DNA of 64,000 nucleotides, taken from assembly GCA_916613615.1 (NCBI GenBank), contig OU744727.1, forward strand, positions 3,068,593 through 3,132,592, given 5' to 3'. This document shows, piece after piece, positions 26,409-41,400 of the stretch (positions within the stretch are counted from its first letter, which is position 1; each line of letters starts with the position of its first letter). The notes beneath the pieces are model-generated. The model had not been told where the DNA came from, searched no databases, and saw only the letters and a list, made by a program, of their open reading frames with translations. A program made the position numbers and the translations under genes. The stretch is from Steromphala cineraria. Lineage: Eukaryota > Mollusca > Gastropoda > Trochida > Trochidae.

Positions 26409-29400
26409 ATGGAGGACAAAGAGAAGCTTGTTTCCCCCAAAAGGGGGCACTACTCTGACTTTGTCTCCGCCACTAACCCGTCCAGTGCCCTACCTCCTCA
26501 ACCCCCTGCAGAGGAAGGGAATCTCCAGTTCGAGAGTGCTGCCATCGTCGCCCACACACAAGCTAAGCTAAGGAACCGGGCAAAGAAGAAGCATAAACGC
26601 GACAAACAGAATGGTAAAGATCGACCGAGACTTAAGCGCAGAATGTCTCAGTTTGAGAGGCGGTACACCGAGCTTGCCCTAGAGCACAAGCTCATCCCTG
26701 AGAGGAAGAGGATAGACTATGTTCTTGTGTACCAGGATATCAAGTCTGAGGATGCAAAAGACGAGTCCAAACGCTCTCAGCTCTTGTTCCATGAGTCTAA
26801 CCGTGCTAAGTTTGACTTGTTGATGAAGTCGGAAGGGTTCTCCATACAGAAGGAGACAATAGGCAGCTATGTGTATGTCAAGTTGCACTGTCCCTTTAAG
26901 AGACTCTGTCTGGAGGCTGAAAGGGTCAAACTGCAGCTACCACTCAAAGATGTAAGTGATATTTATTTATCTTTTATTTGTTTGCAAGTTTCGTAGTAAA
27001 TTTTGTAATGTTTCATTCATTTGTTTGCCATCAATACACCAGTGAACCCATCCACATCCCTGATCCTATCCATCTATCCATCCATCCATCTATCCGTTAC
27101 CCATCTACCCATCCATCAACCTATCACTCCATCCATCCATCAATACATTCATCCATCCATCAACCACTAACCCATCCACCCATCCTTCAATCAATTCATT
27201 CATCCATCCATCCATCCATCCATCCATCCATCCATCCATCCATCCATCCATCCATCCATCCATCCATCCATCCATCCATAATCCATCCATCAATCCAACC
27301 AGCCATTCATCTACCCATCCATGTATCTTTCTATCTTCTATCTCATTGTCAATTGAAACAACCCTATTCATTTATGTAAAAAAGTATAAAGGAAATAGGC
27401 ATCTGAAATAATTTTCAGATGATGATTGTGTTGCAATTAAATCAAATCAAATTGAAAAATCTCTGAAAAGGAGAATGTTTGCAAGAATTTTTTTTTCAAA
27501 GGCATTTATTTTTACTGAATAGTAACATAATAACATACTTATAATTAAAATAAAGAAGTCATATCCTGGCCTAGTTTCAACAGACCATGAACATTTTAGA
27601 CTTAGACTTTTAATTCATCAATGATACAATATGTCAGACAAGTTTTCTGTCTTTGTATTTGACCAAATCTGCAACCAACAAGCTATTGGTTTAACGACAG
27701 CTGTTAAGAAAACTAGACTTCATTTAGTTCACAAGTAGATTTCAATACATGTGAAGACGTATATCCATTTTTTTTCAGTGCAAAGTGGAGACAACAGAAG
27801 TCCAAAGCAAATTGTCCAGGTTGATTGACAAATACTTTGAAACCGACAATGAGGGTATGTGTTTCACATATATTAGTTCTCTAAAAGGAAATCATTACCG
27901 GTATTATTCAGTCCTTTACTATCTTTTTATAATCGGAATGACATTGAATTCATGAAGGTGTTAGTAATAGTATTCCCTTTTTTAATTCTTACATATTGTT
28001 ATTTCGAAAAATTTCTCGTTAATTGTAAAAGAAAAAATGGTAAGAATGTAGGGGTGAGATACCTTTCTATCTTTGATTGAATCGTCAACCATGTAAATTG
28101 GTATGTTTGATGAATGCGAACATTATGTCATCAAGCATGGCAGATCCTTCAGTTTGATGACTCATACATCTATATATATACGGTTACAGAGGACTATGTG
28201 AGTTCCATCTTCATCATGGACAAGATCCACCTGTTTGAGAAACATGAAAACCCCACAGACTTCTTCCGTCCCTCTCTCAGGTCCTTTCTGGTGAGTACAG
28301 TCATCAATGAATAAGAAGAATATCTTTTTACATGTGACATGTTTTTAGAGAGTTAGTATTGTATATTAAGTGTACATTTCTGCAATCGATTAAAATTTAT
28401 CCTTCTCAGAGGAACATATCCTTCTCCTCATGGTTTCTCCTTATAATAATGCATGAAAAAAATAATCAAAGATTTTTTAATGAGATGCTTGAAAAATCTT
28501 GCAACTATACCACAGACTCACCACATTCTGATAAACTTGGACATTCTTAGTCAGGGGTATTAGTGAGATGTTTACGGGGTATAAGCGAGATGTTTACAAA
28601 CAAATTAATCTCATGACTGTTCGACAGACTCACCACATTCTGATAAACCTGGACATTCGTAGTCAGGGGTATTAGTGAGATGTTTACGGGGTATTAGCGT
28701 GATGTTTACAGAAGGACTAATCGTGAAACTGTTCGACAGACTCACCACATTCTGATAAACCTGGACATTCTTAGTCAGGGATATTAGTGAGATGTTTACG
28801 GGGTATAAGCGAGATGTTTACAAACAAATTAATCTCATGACTGTTCGACAGACTCACCACATTCTGATAAACCTGGACATTCGTAGTCAGGGGTATTAGT
28901 GAGATGTTTACGGGGTATTAGCGTGATGTTTACAGAAGGACTAATCGTGAAACTGTTCGACAGACTCACCACATTCTGATAAACCTGGACATTCTTAGTC
29001 AGGGGTATTAGTGAGATGTTTACGGGGTATAAGCGAGATGTTTACAAACAAATTAATCTCATGACTGTTCGACAGACTCACCACATTCTGATAAACCTGG
29101 ACATTCGTAGTCAGGGGTATTAGTGAGATGTTTACGGGGTATTAGCGAGATGTTTACAGAAGGACTAATCGTGAAACTGTTCGACAGACTCACCACATTC
29201 TGATAAACCTGGACATTCTTAGTCAGGGGTATTAGTGAGATGTTTACGGGGTATAAGCGAGATGTTTACAAACAAATTAATCTCATGACTGTTCGACAGA
29301 CTCACCACATTCTGATAAACCTGGACATTCGTAGTCAGGGGTATTAGTGAGATGTTTACGGGGTATTAGCGAGATGTTTACAGAAGGACTAATCGTGAAA

Positions 29401-32400
29401 CTGTTCGACAGCCTCACCACATTCTGATAAACCTGGACATTCTTAGTCAGGGGTATTAGTGAGATGTTTACGGGGTATTAGCGAGATGTTTACAAACAAA
29501 TTAATCTCATGACTGTTCGACAGACTCACCACATTCTGATAAACCTGGACATTCGTAGTCAGGGGTATTAGTGAGATGTTTACGGGGTATTAGCGAGATG
29601 TTTACAGAAGGACTTATCTCATAACTGTACAACAGACTCACCACATTCTGATAAACCTGGACATCCGGACGGTGAAGGAGAAGGAGGAGGGGTGGTCAGC
29701 GTCGTCCAGTGAGGAGCAGTCCTTCCTGCAGCGCTGTTGCTCCTGCTGCTTCAGTACCAGCAATGTGGAGGTGCAGAGGAGAGACGCCAAGGTCCTTAAG
29801 AGAAAGGGTAAGTTGTCTCTCGAGAAATGTTTGTAGTAATTTTAAATATTTTCTAACAAAGTTTGATTTATTTTTGGAATGGATATATAATGTTTATCTG
29901 AGATGATACATGTTTATTTTGTCAAATATGTTCTGACTATGTTTGTCTTGTTTGTATTTTCAATTTTGAATTGTTATCTTTTTTCTTGTTTTGTTATATT
30001 CTTACTTCTTTATATGAACTTTTTTAAAAATCAACTGAACTCTTTTTTTCGCAACTTGGTGGAAGGTAGAGAAAATACATAATTTAGCTTCAATGTATGA
30101 AACAAGACGTGTGCAACAAATTCTTAACATTTGCAGCAAATTATTTTAAAACTTATAAGCAGCTTGGTTTTGTTTTTTATCTACCAGGCTTTCTAAAAGT
30201 TTAATGACACTGCAAAGTGTAGAAATGTATGTAGTAAAAGAATCAAATCAAGCCTACTTGATGGCCAATTTTGCGAAAAAGTTACAAGCATTGAGCTATT
30301 TTCAAAGCAAAGACAATTTAAGTTTCTGTTTCATTTTTTTCTTAAATTGCTCGTATATAACAGGGTACTTTTAAGCTTTGTTTCATACACTGCAAGCTTT
30401 TATTACCTCGTCAACAGTTTAACTTAATTTTCTCTTAACTCCTTTCAGCAAAATCAAAGCTGCTTCGAAAATATGGTACTAGGATATGTATATTGTGACA
30501 GTGATTGGTTTTGATAGATAAATGTTCTAGATGATATTGGTCTGTAGATATTGGTACAGTGATGTTTAGCATGTCTGCATGACAAAAAACTATTTTGGGT
30601 CATTGTTTTTTTTTTATATTTTGACTTCTTACCAATCTGAAATATCACCTATTAGCGCAAAAGAGTAACTATTAACTAAGAGTGATATTTCATTATCTAT
30701 TACAAATTCTATCTTAATAGATTTCTTGTCTTCATTCTCCACTTAGTTTGGCACTATGTAAGAACATGTTTTAAATTTGCAAAGTATATGGTATGCGATT
30801 TTCGAATTAATGTTGCATGTCGACTAATAATAAACATGTATACACTTACTTTGTCAAATTATATTTTCAATCGAGAAAGAGGATTGTTATGATCTAGTTT
30901 TGTGAACAATGTTGACCCAAAGTAGCTTTCTTTTTTTGCAATAAAAAGTGGTTCACCTCTGGTTATTCATGTACTGTTTTATTTAGATCCAGATGAAGAT
31001 ATTGCTATAAAGAGTAAGAGTGGGAACGTGACTTTAGATTGAGGCTTCTTTAACATCTTAGATTTGAATTTAAATGAAACATTAACATTACTAATAATAA
31101 ATATATTGCTAATTTTTTTACTCAGGTTTTTGTGGTACGATTAAAAAAGACTTTTAATTCAGAAAATGTCAATTTCAAATAGAATGTTCTTTTATATTTG
31201 AAATTCTTTCATATTTGAATCAAAACATAGAAAAGTCAATCTCTGCCTCTAAGAGTGGCTAACAGCAAAGAATATCTTGATTTCTCTAATGCTCCATCTG
31301 CAAACAGATTATGAACAAAAAGTACATTTATATATTGACATTGGTGTAATTGCAATGGTATTACCATGTATTTCAATTTACTAGGCGAGTTTTGTTATAC
31401 CAGAACTTAGGGGGTAAAAAAGGGGGCCTAATACACAAGGTGTACGTTTCGAATAAAAGTGAGGGGTACTAATTACTTATAAATCAAAATATATATTCAA
31501 TAATTAAGACTTTAGTAAATAGAACAAGATGTTTAATCAAATAAATGAGTTGAACTTGCATAAGTTTGCTAATTTTTAGTCTTTTCTTAGGATGCATATC
31601 ATTGGAAATCATAATATATTCACTCAGTTCAAAAAGTGTTCACATACGCCAAGAATTTCATGTTCTGGTTCAAGCTAAGGTATCTTGCGATGAATTTGGT
31701 AGCTTCACTTAACTGTCTTTATTGCACAATTTTTAACTTTTCATTTATTGTTTGCTTTGTGATGAAATGTGAAATGCTTCGATTAATATTTCAAGCCTCT
31801 ATTTCCTGTATAAAAGAATGGGTTTATTCACAGAGTTCAACTATGTAAACACTGTAATATTTGGTTATAATGTATCACACTTCCTGAAATAGTATACATC
31901 TTGGTGATTTTGTGAGACACTTTGGATCTGAATGTCCAATAAGGCAAAATCACTTAGCCAACTGAGCCAAGCTATTCTTTTTCAATACATAGTATGATGA
32001 AATATGATATTGATACACTTTCTACATCCTGCTACCTTAGCGGATATGTCTCCGCGCGTTATGCAACAACCTATCCCCAGATATCCTGCTATGGTATTCT
32101 GTCGTATCGCTATATATAGCAAGCCAATCAAATGATGCTCTTTCAGTGATAGCGGCAAACCGTTTTTTTGGGTTTCGTTCCGCGTGCTCATCGCGTGATT
32201 CAAATCATTCAATGGGAGTACAGTATAAGATAATAAATCTGAAGTCTCATTGCAGGCTCCCACTTGAAGCTCTAAACTGCGCCCTCTTAGATTTCCACGA
32301 GCGACATCACTACACAACAGTGTATGGAGTTCGAATTAGTTTGACTGAAAACAGACAGGCTATAAATAGCGCTGAGAAACCACCTGTCAGCAATACGGCA

Positions 32401-35400
32401 GAATAACATAGCAGGATATCAGGGGATAGGTTGTAGCATAACGCGGAGACATATCCGCTGATGTAGCAGGATGCACTTTCCAATGCCATGTTTCCAAATG
32501 CAAGCTACAAATTTAAATGATAACTTGATTAAAGGAATATTGTCGTGCCATTTAAGCAATGAGAATGATGTGTAAACGACAAAGAGAAAGGTCATATGTA
32601 TACATAAGTGTTTTACATTGTTGAACTGTTTATACAGCCATCACATTAACTATCTATTTAGTGGTATTACTCATTCAATAATTTATTAGATATAAATGTT
32701 CATGACATTATTTTATTTGTAGAACTAGATTATTAGATTTCCTTTTTGATAGATGTAAGCAATTCGGATAACAGTCCATCTTTTAGAATAATGTTCTTAG
32801 TGTACTAGTGGATCCTTTCTCTGGATGATGTCCATGATAGCTTAGGAAAGGAGTCAAGAATAGTTTCACTAGTTTTTGCAATCAAAATCATGTGAAAAAA
32901 ATTATATAAATCAGTAATTGATTGAGAACTAATAAATAGATAAGAATGAATTTTTTAGATAGCAATTTGCTCAGCTAGTGGTACCGGTAACATTATAGTA
33001 GACAGCAAAGCCACATTTGATTTTAACATATCTTAATGACTATAAACATTTGGTTTTTGCCATAAATGTGAAACAAAAACATCTGAATTATTTATTCAGC
33101 AGTGGCACATTCATGGGAAGTTTCACCTTTGTAATTTTTTTAAAGGTGATTTAAAGAATAAAAATTTCAGGATCCCCTCTGAAATCTCCCTAATGTATAA
33201 TTAATGCATTTAATAGTTTATTTCATTCATAGACAAAATCATAGTGTAAATGCACAATACATGCATTAATTATCATATTGAGATAATTCAAAGCCTAATC
33301 TCTTATCAAATACACCAGGTCTTCCCTACCTTCTTCTAAAGAAGAGTTACACAGACTCCTACATCCTGCACGAAGACTCAGTTAAACGGGCCAAGAAGGA
33401 GGATGCGATAGACGGACTATTCCAGCCGGAGACAAAGGATGAGGTGGAACACATGAAGGATGAAATACCTCTCGCGTATATCAACGACCCCAGGAAGGAA
33501 ATGGACGACACATGGACGATATTCTATAAGTTCCAACCTCTTTGGAAAATCAGGAACTATTTCGGAGAGAAAATTGCCTTTTACTTTGCATGGTCTGGAA
33601 TGCTGATAAGCTCCCTGTGGGTTCCTACTCTACTTGGTCTCGGGATCTTCTTCTACGGACTAGCATTAAGGTGAGGATTTGATTTAGTATAGAGTATTAC
33701 TTTATAAAAAAAACTTTTGAAAATTTGTTTAATTTATCAATTTCATGTTATCTTTTTAAGTAAAGAATGAAAGTGTTTTGAATCTTCTTTTATTGATTAG
33801 CATTTAGACTAGAAATGTTTTTTTTATCAACATTACATATATGATATTGGTACACCAGTTGTTTCTTATTTTTTGAATGACAGAAACAAAATTGTAAGAA
33901 GGTGCATTAATTTGAAGAGATTTCTTATGTTCAAGCTTCCTCAAACCCTCTTTTATTGATGAATGTGTGAAACAACCTTTGCAAATTGATGGATTTGCCC
34001 TTTGTTTGTGTCAGGTTTGTGTGTGTTTCTTATGGAGTTGTTAACCAATTTGAATATGAATAATATATGTTTTGAAACAAAGTTTGGAAAGATTGTAGTT
34101 CACAATTACACAAAGTATAGAAAAAAGGAAGTAAGTACATTAATCATGGATGAATGTAATTTAAAGTATAAATATTTCAGTATTGAAGAAGACCTGAATA
34201 CCAGCAGCACACTTCCCCCCAATGCAACATTAACTGAAGAGTAAGTACATATCATCCAAAACTGTGTTCCACAGGAGATATCGCTTTTGGAAGATCAAGC
34301 GATATCTCCTAGGAGATATCGCTTTGACAGTAGATTTTGAACAATGCCCTGTAATCAGAAAATATATGACATCACAAACATTTTTCATCATCAGTAATGA
34401 CGTCACAATACTATGACGTCGTAAACATAACGACGACACAATGCTATGACGTCATTAACACGATGACGTCACAATGCTATGACATGACTGGTTTAGCAGT
34501 TTTAGGGCTATGCAGTGTTCAAAGATGTACATTTTTCATGTTTATGTGATGCAAAATGATTTTGGATGATAAATAGAATCTCATCCTCTTGTCTTCTGAT
34601 ATCAAATATATCAACACTCGTTGATAAAAGTAAATTATCCTCAGCAAGCCACGGATATTTGTTACTTTTATCAACTTGTGTTTTTGAAATTGCAGCCAAA
34701 ACACAGGTTATTCTTACACTGGCACTAGTTTCATAATACATACTCCATGTTTTTTTTACTAATTTAGGTGTTTTCCGAATGGTTGTACATTATTTCAAAC
34801 AAACTGCAATTTAGGCATTCCTTTGAAAAGATAGAATCATGATAATGTTTTCATTGGAATTTGGTCAGTTACAATTTCTCTGACTTCCCCCGAGTGAATT
34901 TGGTTTCATATTGCTTTTGTTTGTTCATCAGGTTGAAGTCAAAAGTAACCGATGTCCTAAATGTGATAAAACAAGCCTTCGACAATGATGTCACGCCTTT
35001 TTTTGCACTTATCGTGTGCCTTTGGGGTAAGAACACAGGAAAACCCTCTCTTAACTTAACAATTTTAAACTATTTCTTTTGAAATGTTAAAACTTAAATT
35101 CTTAAATCTATTTCTTTTCAATTTTTATCGTAATGAACGTTTGGTATAATAATATTGTCACTGTTCTTTTATATAAGCATTTTAACAAATGCATTATTTA
35201 ACAAAGCACTGATGATAGATCCTACAATATTCCAGGTACAGTGTTTTTGGAGCTTTGGAAGAGGAAGGTGGCTCGACTAGCGTACGAGTGGGACGTTCAT
35301 GAGTTTGAATCCTCTGAACCAGACCGACCACAGTTCTTTGGCACCAAGGTCAAACCTGTAAGTATCACTTTCATTTCAAATAAAGTATAAGACTTAACTG

Positions 35401-38400
35401 ATATCTAACTTCTTTTTTCACAGACTGCTATGTTTTGGTATAAATACTAATACCATTTTAAAGTGATAATCTTTGCTAAGGTGTTGTAATCTGTAAAGAA
35501 GTCGGATATCTGTATTACTTATATTTGAAGACCTCAAAAACTCCTCAAGCAAACCATGTTATGATTTGTGGACTAGTTGGTGTTTGTTGAGAATTTATTT
35601 CATTTCATGTTTATAAATATTAATCTTTGTAGTGCAATCTTATGCCTTAGACACTTGAACCATTCTAGTGGAAATATCATTGACATCTTTTTTGTCCAAT
35701 TATGTAATATTTTAATGGCATCCCCCAGTAGCAAATGTATAGAAAGAGTCTGTATGACATTGTAACACTTTCTTCCAGGATCCGATCACACAAGAAGACA
35801 CCTGGTTCTACCCTCTCAAACGACAGCTCCTCAAGTTCACTACCTCCGCATCTGTACTCATCTTCATGGTAAATATTTGAATCTTTATTCACAAAATATG
35901 ACTTATTGCATCATTGGTGGTGTACATCCTTAACATGTTACATGCAAACCATGCCTGAATATCATCCCGTTTACGTGTTCAGCATATATTTGCTAAGGCT
36001 GTTTCTACCATCATATCAATATGAACTTAATTATATTCATATGTCTACAATTGATAATGAAGACAAGGACAATGAAAAATCAGACATATTGGTCAAAAAC
36101 ATTTGATTTATTTATCACAATTTTTGTCCCATACAGATCTTCATGGTAATCATCAGTGTAGTTGCTGTGATCATCTACCGAGTGATTGCGGACATAGACT
36201 GGTGTCCGGACATGTCTCCCGCTGCCTGTGTCCTCCTCACTACTGTTGTCTCCTCAATACTCAACGCTGTCTCCATCCTCCTGCTGGGCAAGGTAAGGGA
36301 GAGTTCTACTATGTCTTCTATGTCTTCTTTGTCCTTGAATAAAGAAGAGTTCTATAGATTTTCAACTTCTTTTTTGAAGGAGTGCAACATTTTGGTGTAT
36401 ATACTTAGAAAGACTGTAAGCAAGTGATCATCTAGTGCACGGTAACGTTCTTAGTATCTACAGAAAAACCTCACTGAAACTTCATACTCCTTTTTCAGTC
36501 AAACTGTAGTTCACCATGTATCATTATGACTTTGCTTATCAACAATTTTTTAGTAGCAATTGCAGGCCATAACCACATGGGAAGTAAGCAAAACATCGAT
36601 CCTTGTTTACACTATATATAGCAATAGTTTGCTAAATTAACATAGAAAATCTTTCTTACAGTTATGGTTACTTTATGACATAAAGTATGGATAATTTTTT
36701 GTTTTCAGTTCTATGACAAGCTTGCAGTTTGGCTTACAGAATGGGGTGAGTTTCCTTTCAATATTTCAAACCTTTTGCAGAATGTTATTTTCAATTCATT
36801 AGAAACTATTCATCATTTCATATTGATTGAACTTATCGTAATTACTTGGTACTTTTTATTATATGCCAAAACTATATTTCCTTTTCAGAAAACCACCGAA
36901 CCCAGACTAGATATGATGATGCTCTGATTATCAAGCTCTTTGCTTTCCAATTCGTCAACAGTTATGCTTCGTGTTTCTACATTGCTTTCTTTCGAGGGGT
37001 AAGAATGAACAATTTCGTTTTAATATGTAGGAAATTTTTAGAATGTGAAAGTTGAGCATCTGTGTTTATGGCACCATTTTAGTCTGCCACAATGTACATC
37101 TTTAGACTGTAAATATTATTGTCTTTATTATCTGTTTTGCATTGTGTTGATTTCATTTGTTGATTTTGCTTACAACAAATGCTTATCTCTAACAGTTTGA
37201 AATCATATGTTTAACTTTTATAAATGTGACATGGATGTAAATCATATAGCACTGATATTGTATTTCCTGGGTTTTAGTTATGTTGTATGTATGTGATTCT
37301 ACATCAAGTATTTCATATTAAGTCTTTTAGTGAATGTTCAAATCTTTGGCTTACGTCTACAAGCTGTTTAACAATCAAACTGCCTATCTTCCTAATAAAA
37401 TGATACTTACAATAGTTTTTTCACTCTATCCCAACTATTCCAGTTTAAGTGTTTCTCTTTAAGACATATGAATTGTCAAAGTGCATCTACAAATACATGC
37501 AATTACCTTTAACCAGTTTACACAATGGTCACACAATGTTTCAGCGTTTCAACACTGGCGCCATCATCGGTCGAGACGATAGCTACATGGACAAGTGTTC
37601 GGGCACCTGCATGTCTCAACTCTCCTTCCAGGTCCTTGTCCTCATGCTCATCAAACCCTTCCCCAAGTTCTTCAAGGACATTGTACTTCCGTAAGTCTTC
37701 AGTATTTCAGTGGATGCTTTAAAAGGAAAGGAAAAGCCTAATTTGACCTTTGATATGCAGATCCTGGATTTTTCTGAGAAGTGATAGTTTTGTTTGAGAT
37801 GCACAGTAGCTAAGCCTTTATTGCTATCTCTGACTATGGCAATGGAACTTGCTGAAGAAAGAGTCATTGGGAAAGACAACAAGGACAGAAAGATTTTGAT
37901 TAGTTTTTATGTCCAAACGAAGAAGAAAATTTGTGGAGTGGACAGCTCTAGAAATGATAAAATGTTTCACCTTCAGAATTACTCTGTGTTTCTTAAGAGG
38001 CCATGATGAATCAATACAAGTATAAGTATGAGACAAGATATTGGTAACATCATTTCTTCATTTTATGAAAATAAATTCTCAGGTGTTTCATGCCCTATCA
38101 TTTAAAAATATTGTCCAAAGCATATAAAAAAGTTGTCCATGACATCTTTTCGTCTTATAAGGAAAGCAGGTTCTTTAGATAATCTGTCAACCAATGATAT
38201 TAGAATATTTGTTTAAAGATTGCATATATAAAAATTTCTTAGGTTATTGAATTCGATTTATTAATTTTGTATTTCACATTCAGGGTCCTGAAAAAGCTTT
38301 GGCGTAAACGACCATGCTGTCGAAAAACGAAGGTTGATTCAGAAACTCCAAAAGACCAGAAAGACCACAACCATCAGAACTTCCTGGAGCGAGAGAGACT

Positions 38401-41400
38401 GAAACCAACTCTCGGAGAATTCACTCTCGGGGAGTACACGGAGAAGGTCATACAGTATGGCTTCCTCATGGTGGGTTACTGATTTAATTATGAACCTCAT
38501 TAGTGGTGAATCAAAGAGGGTTTAGCCCGCTACTGTCAGAAAGTCCATATTGATAAAATGCATGAAAATAAGGCGAAGACCACCTCCTCACAAGGTCAAT
38601 TTCAATATAGAATCTGTTCACCTCCCATTTTGTACCATATAAATAAATTTATCTTAAAAATCCATGTATTGGCTCAAACATACCTTTAAAAATATGTCAT
38701 TTGCCTCTTTTGTCCTTATAGTTAGTTTCAACTTTTGTGCATAAATTTAAGTTTAAAAGCAACTAGACAAGTCACACAATTTATATTGTTAAATTACATT
38801 ATTTGTTAAGACTTTCAATGAATTCCTTTTATCTTGTAAATCAAGATTTCAAATCAAATTTTACTTGTACAATAGCCACCATGTTTTTGCCCTCCAGTTG
38901 TTTGCCGCCTCATTCCCCTTGGCGCCACTGCTGGCCCTGATGACCAACCTGATAGATATGCGGGTAGATGCCAAGAGGATGCTGTGGTTCAACAGGAGGC
39001 CATTGGCCTTCATCGCGCAGGACATCGGTCAGTTTAGATCTTATCTTTAATATGTAGGTACTAATGTTAGTGTAGTGGTATGTTGCTTACAAAGGAGGGA
39101 ACAAAGGGCAGTTTAAATTACATATTGTTTTATGTAGGTACTACTGGTAGTGTAGATATGTTGCTTACAAAGGAGGGAACGAGGGTCAGTCAAAGTTTAT
39201 ATTATATTTCATGCAGGTGGTGAAGATAAGTTGCTAATATAGGAGAGTACAAGGGTGATATGTACCTCCCCCCTTTTTGCATATAAAACCATCCAAACAT
39301 GCATAACAGGTTGTTGTTGTGATGTCATTTGATAGTTGATATCAGACAGGGGTAGCTTTTGAATGTGCTTGAATAGATTTGTGACTTAACATAAGCTTTT
39401 TGTATGAAAACAATGTTGTAAACCAAGAAAAGGACAATACAAATATTTTTTAAAATCTGTGTAAAGTTGAAAACATATTTTGGCGGGAATTTCTTGAATT
39501 CATGTATTACCTACATGAATTCACAAAAACTTCCTAACACAACAAGTTGTAATATAATTTCTTCTCTTATTTCAATCATTTATATGTTTTAATTTCCAAT
39601 AATCATTTCAGGAATGTGGTATGACATTTTAACATTTGTGAACTTCTGCGGAGTGTTGACGAATGCTTTCCTGATCGCCTTCACGTCCTCGTGGGGTCAG
39701 AACTACAGCATGCAGGACAAGCTCTGGATCGTCATCGGCTTCGAGGTTCGTTGGACTGATGTAGGAGGGGCTAGCTTCCTTACAAGCTCCTTTTGTTGAC
39801 TATATGATTACTTATGAGGGCAGTCTTATCAGGGTTCATATTTTCCATATGATGCCAAAGGGCATGATTTATTGTCTCTATGATTGAAAATGTGTCAGTA
39901 ACATCCCTTCAATTTTATTAAGGAAGAATTAACAGTGCAGTTATAATAAGAAGAAGGGGTGTGCCTCAAAATAAGGCATAATACTGTTTGATTTTTCTTG
40001 AGAACAAATCAGAATGAAGTATCCAGCACTTTCATTGTAGAATGTGTTATATCTTAGTTTGGGATATGTTCTACTTACAGCACATTGTGTTTGTCCTGAA
40101 GTACATCCTGGCCTATATGATCCCTGATGTACCCATAGAGGTCCGACTAGCGGTCAGGAGGGTGAGTACACTTGATATACTTGTTTATCTTGTTACGTCA
40201 TTAGAGGTTAAGAATGCGCCGTATTATCGATATATCGGTATATTGCAATACAGGAACAAACTGATACAAATCGGTACACACTTCTGAAGATATGCAGTAT
40301 ATCGAATGTTATAAAACAAGTTATTTCTATCTAAAATTGTAAAAAACATGACCAAATAAAACATGATTGACGGAAATTTCCTTAATAAGTGTGAAATTGT
40401 GTTGTGAAAATAGCTCAAGTATGTATACAGATCATAAACATTGATTGAAAAAAATTTGTTTTCCAAAATGGCTCATAGCTGAGCAATGATGATCGTTCTT
40501 AACGCTCATCTTTAGACAAGATAGTATGCACATTCTTGAATAAACGAAGTAACTATATATTGCAATACGCTTTTCTGTATTGCAATATGTTGCAATACAC
40601 AAATGAGGAGAGATACTCATCCTTATTAGATGTAATGCCATTAGATAAAGAACAAATGTAACTTTGTGATTTTTAAAATCACACTACCCGACACTAACAG
40701 CTAACCAAAGTCTGGTGGATGGCCAAACGCCTACGTTGGTCATTGCTGGTGGTGTTGCCTGACTGTGGGACTTGACCTGAAAAAATAAAAAGACTCTGTA
40801 CTATTGAAGATAGTGTTAATCAAAATTTAGCAATGTTCATTAAATAATTCTAATGACTGTAAACAAAATTGTTATGGCTTTAACGCTTTCTCTTTAAACA
40901 GTCACTTCAATACAATTGTGTCATCATCATGAAGGTTTAATTGTCATTATTTCATTTAAAATTTTCCATATGGAATATTTAGAAATTTGAGGGATAACAT
41001 AATTCTTGTAAAAAAAATCTATTTGTCAAATTGCAGTACCTCTAGCAGTCAGTAGGTTAGATAATGTTCTCGTAGCATCCATGACAAAGAAACTTTAGAT
41101 GTTGTTAAACATAAAAATGACATCAAACTATATGTGGGGGCGGGATAGCGCAGTGGTTATCGCGTTCGGCTTTGGATCAATAGGTCCGTTGTTTGAATCC
41201 GGCCAGGGGCTCGGTAACTTTGTCCGCAGTAGAGAACTGTTCTACACGCAGTAAGGTTTGGGTGCAATGCTACACTGAATTTCAGCACAGTACCACCCAT
41301 GGTTCGCTAGTTCCAGCCGATGCTCGCAGGTTTCACTGCAATGCATAGACACAATGGTGTTGCTGGCTTTTTCCCTGCAATAATACTAGCAGCGGCGATA

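Noticed and set aside
26886..26905. MITE end inside anoctamin exon 1 (CTGTCCCTTTAAG)
   Set aside because: It encodes the HCPFKR stretch expected for the family at this place; the similarity is coincidental.
26978..27379. Long ORFs over 26978-27379 on both strands
   Set aside because: They are translations of the (ATCC)n microsatellite.
28514..29635. CRISPR-like array
   Set aside because: The 112-bp units are contiguous with no unique spacers, lie in a eukaryotic intron and copy an exon start; this is a minisatellite. The same holds for 12132-12760.
32146..32406. 86-aa ORF inside the long-TIR element
   Set aside because: It runs into the terminal repeat, has no domain, and the opposite strand is equally open.
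41135..41210. A tRNA gene
   Set aside because: Box A and box B are present, but box B is degenerate, no clean acceptor stem is visible and a SINE body and tail follow.
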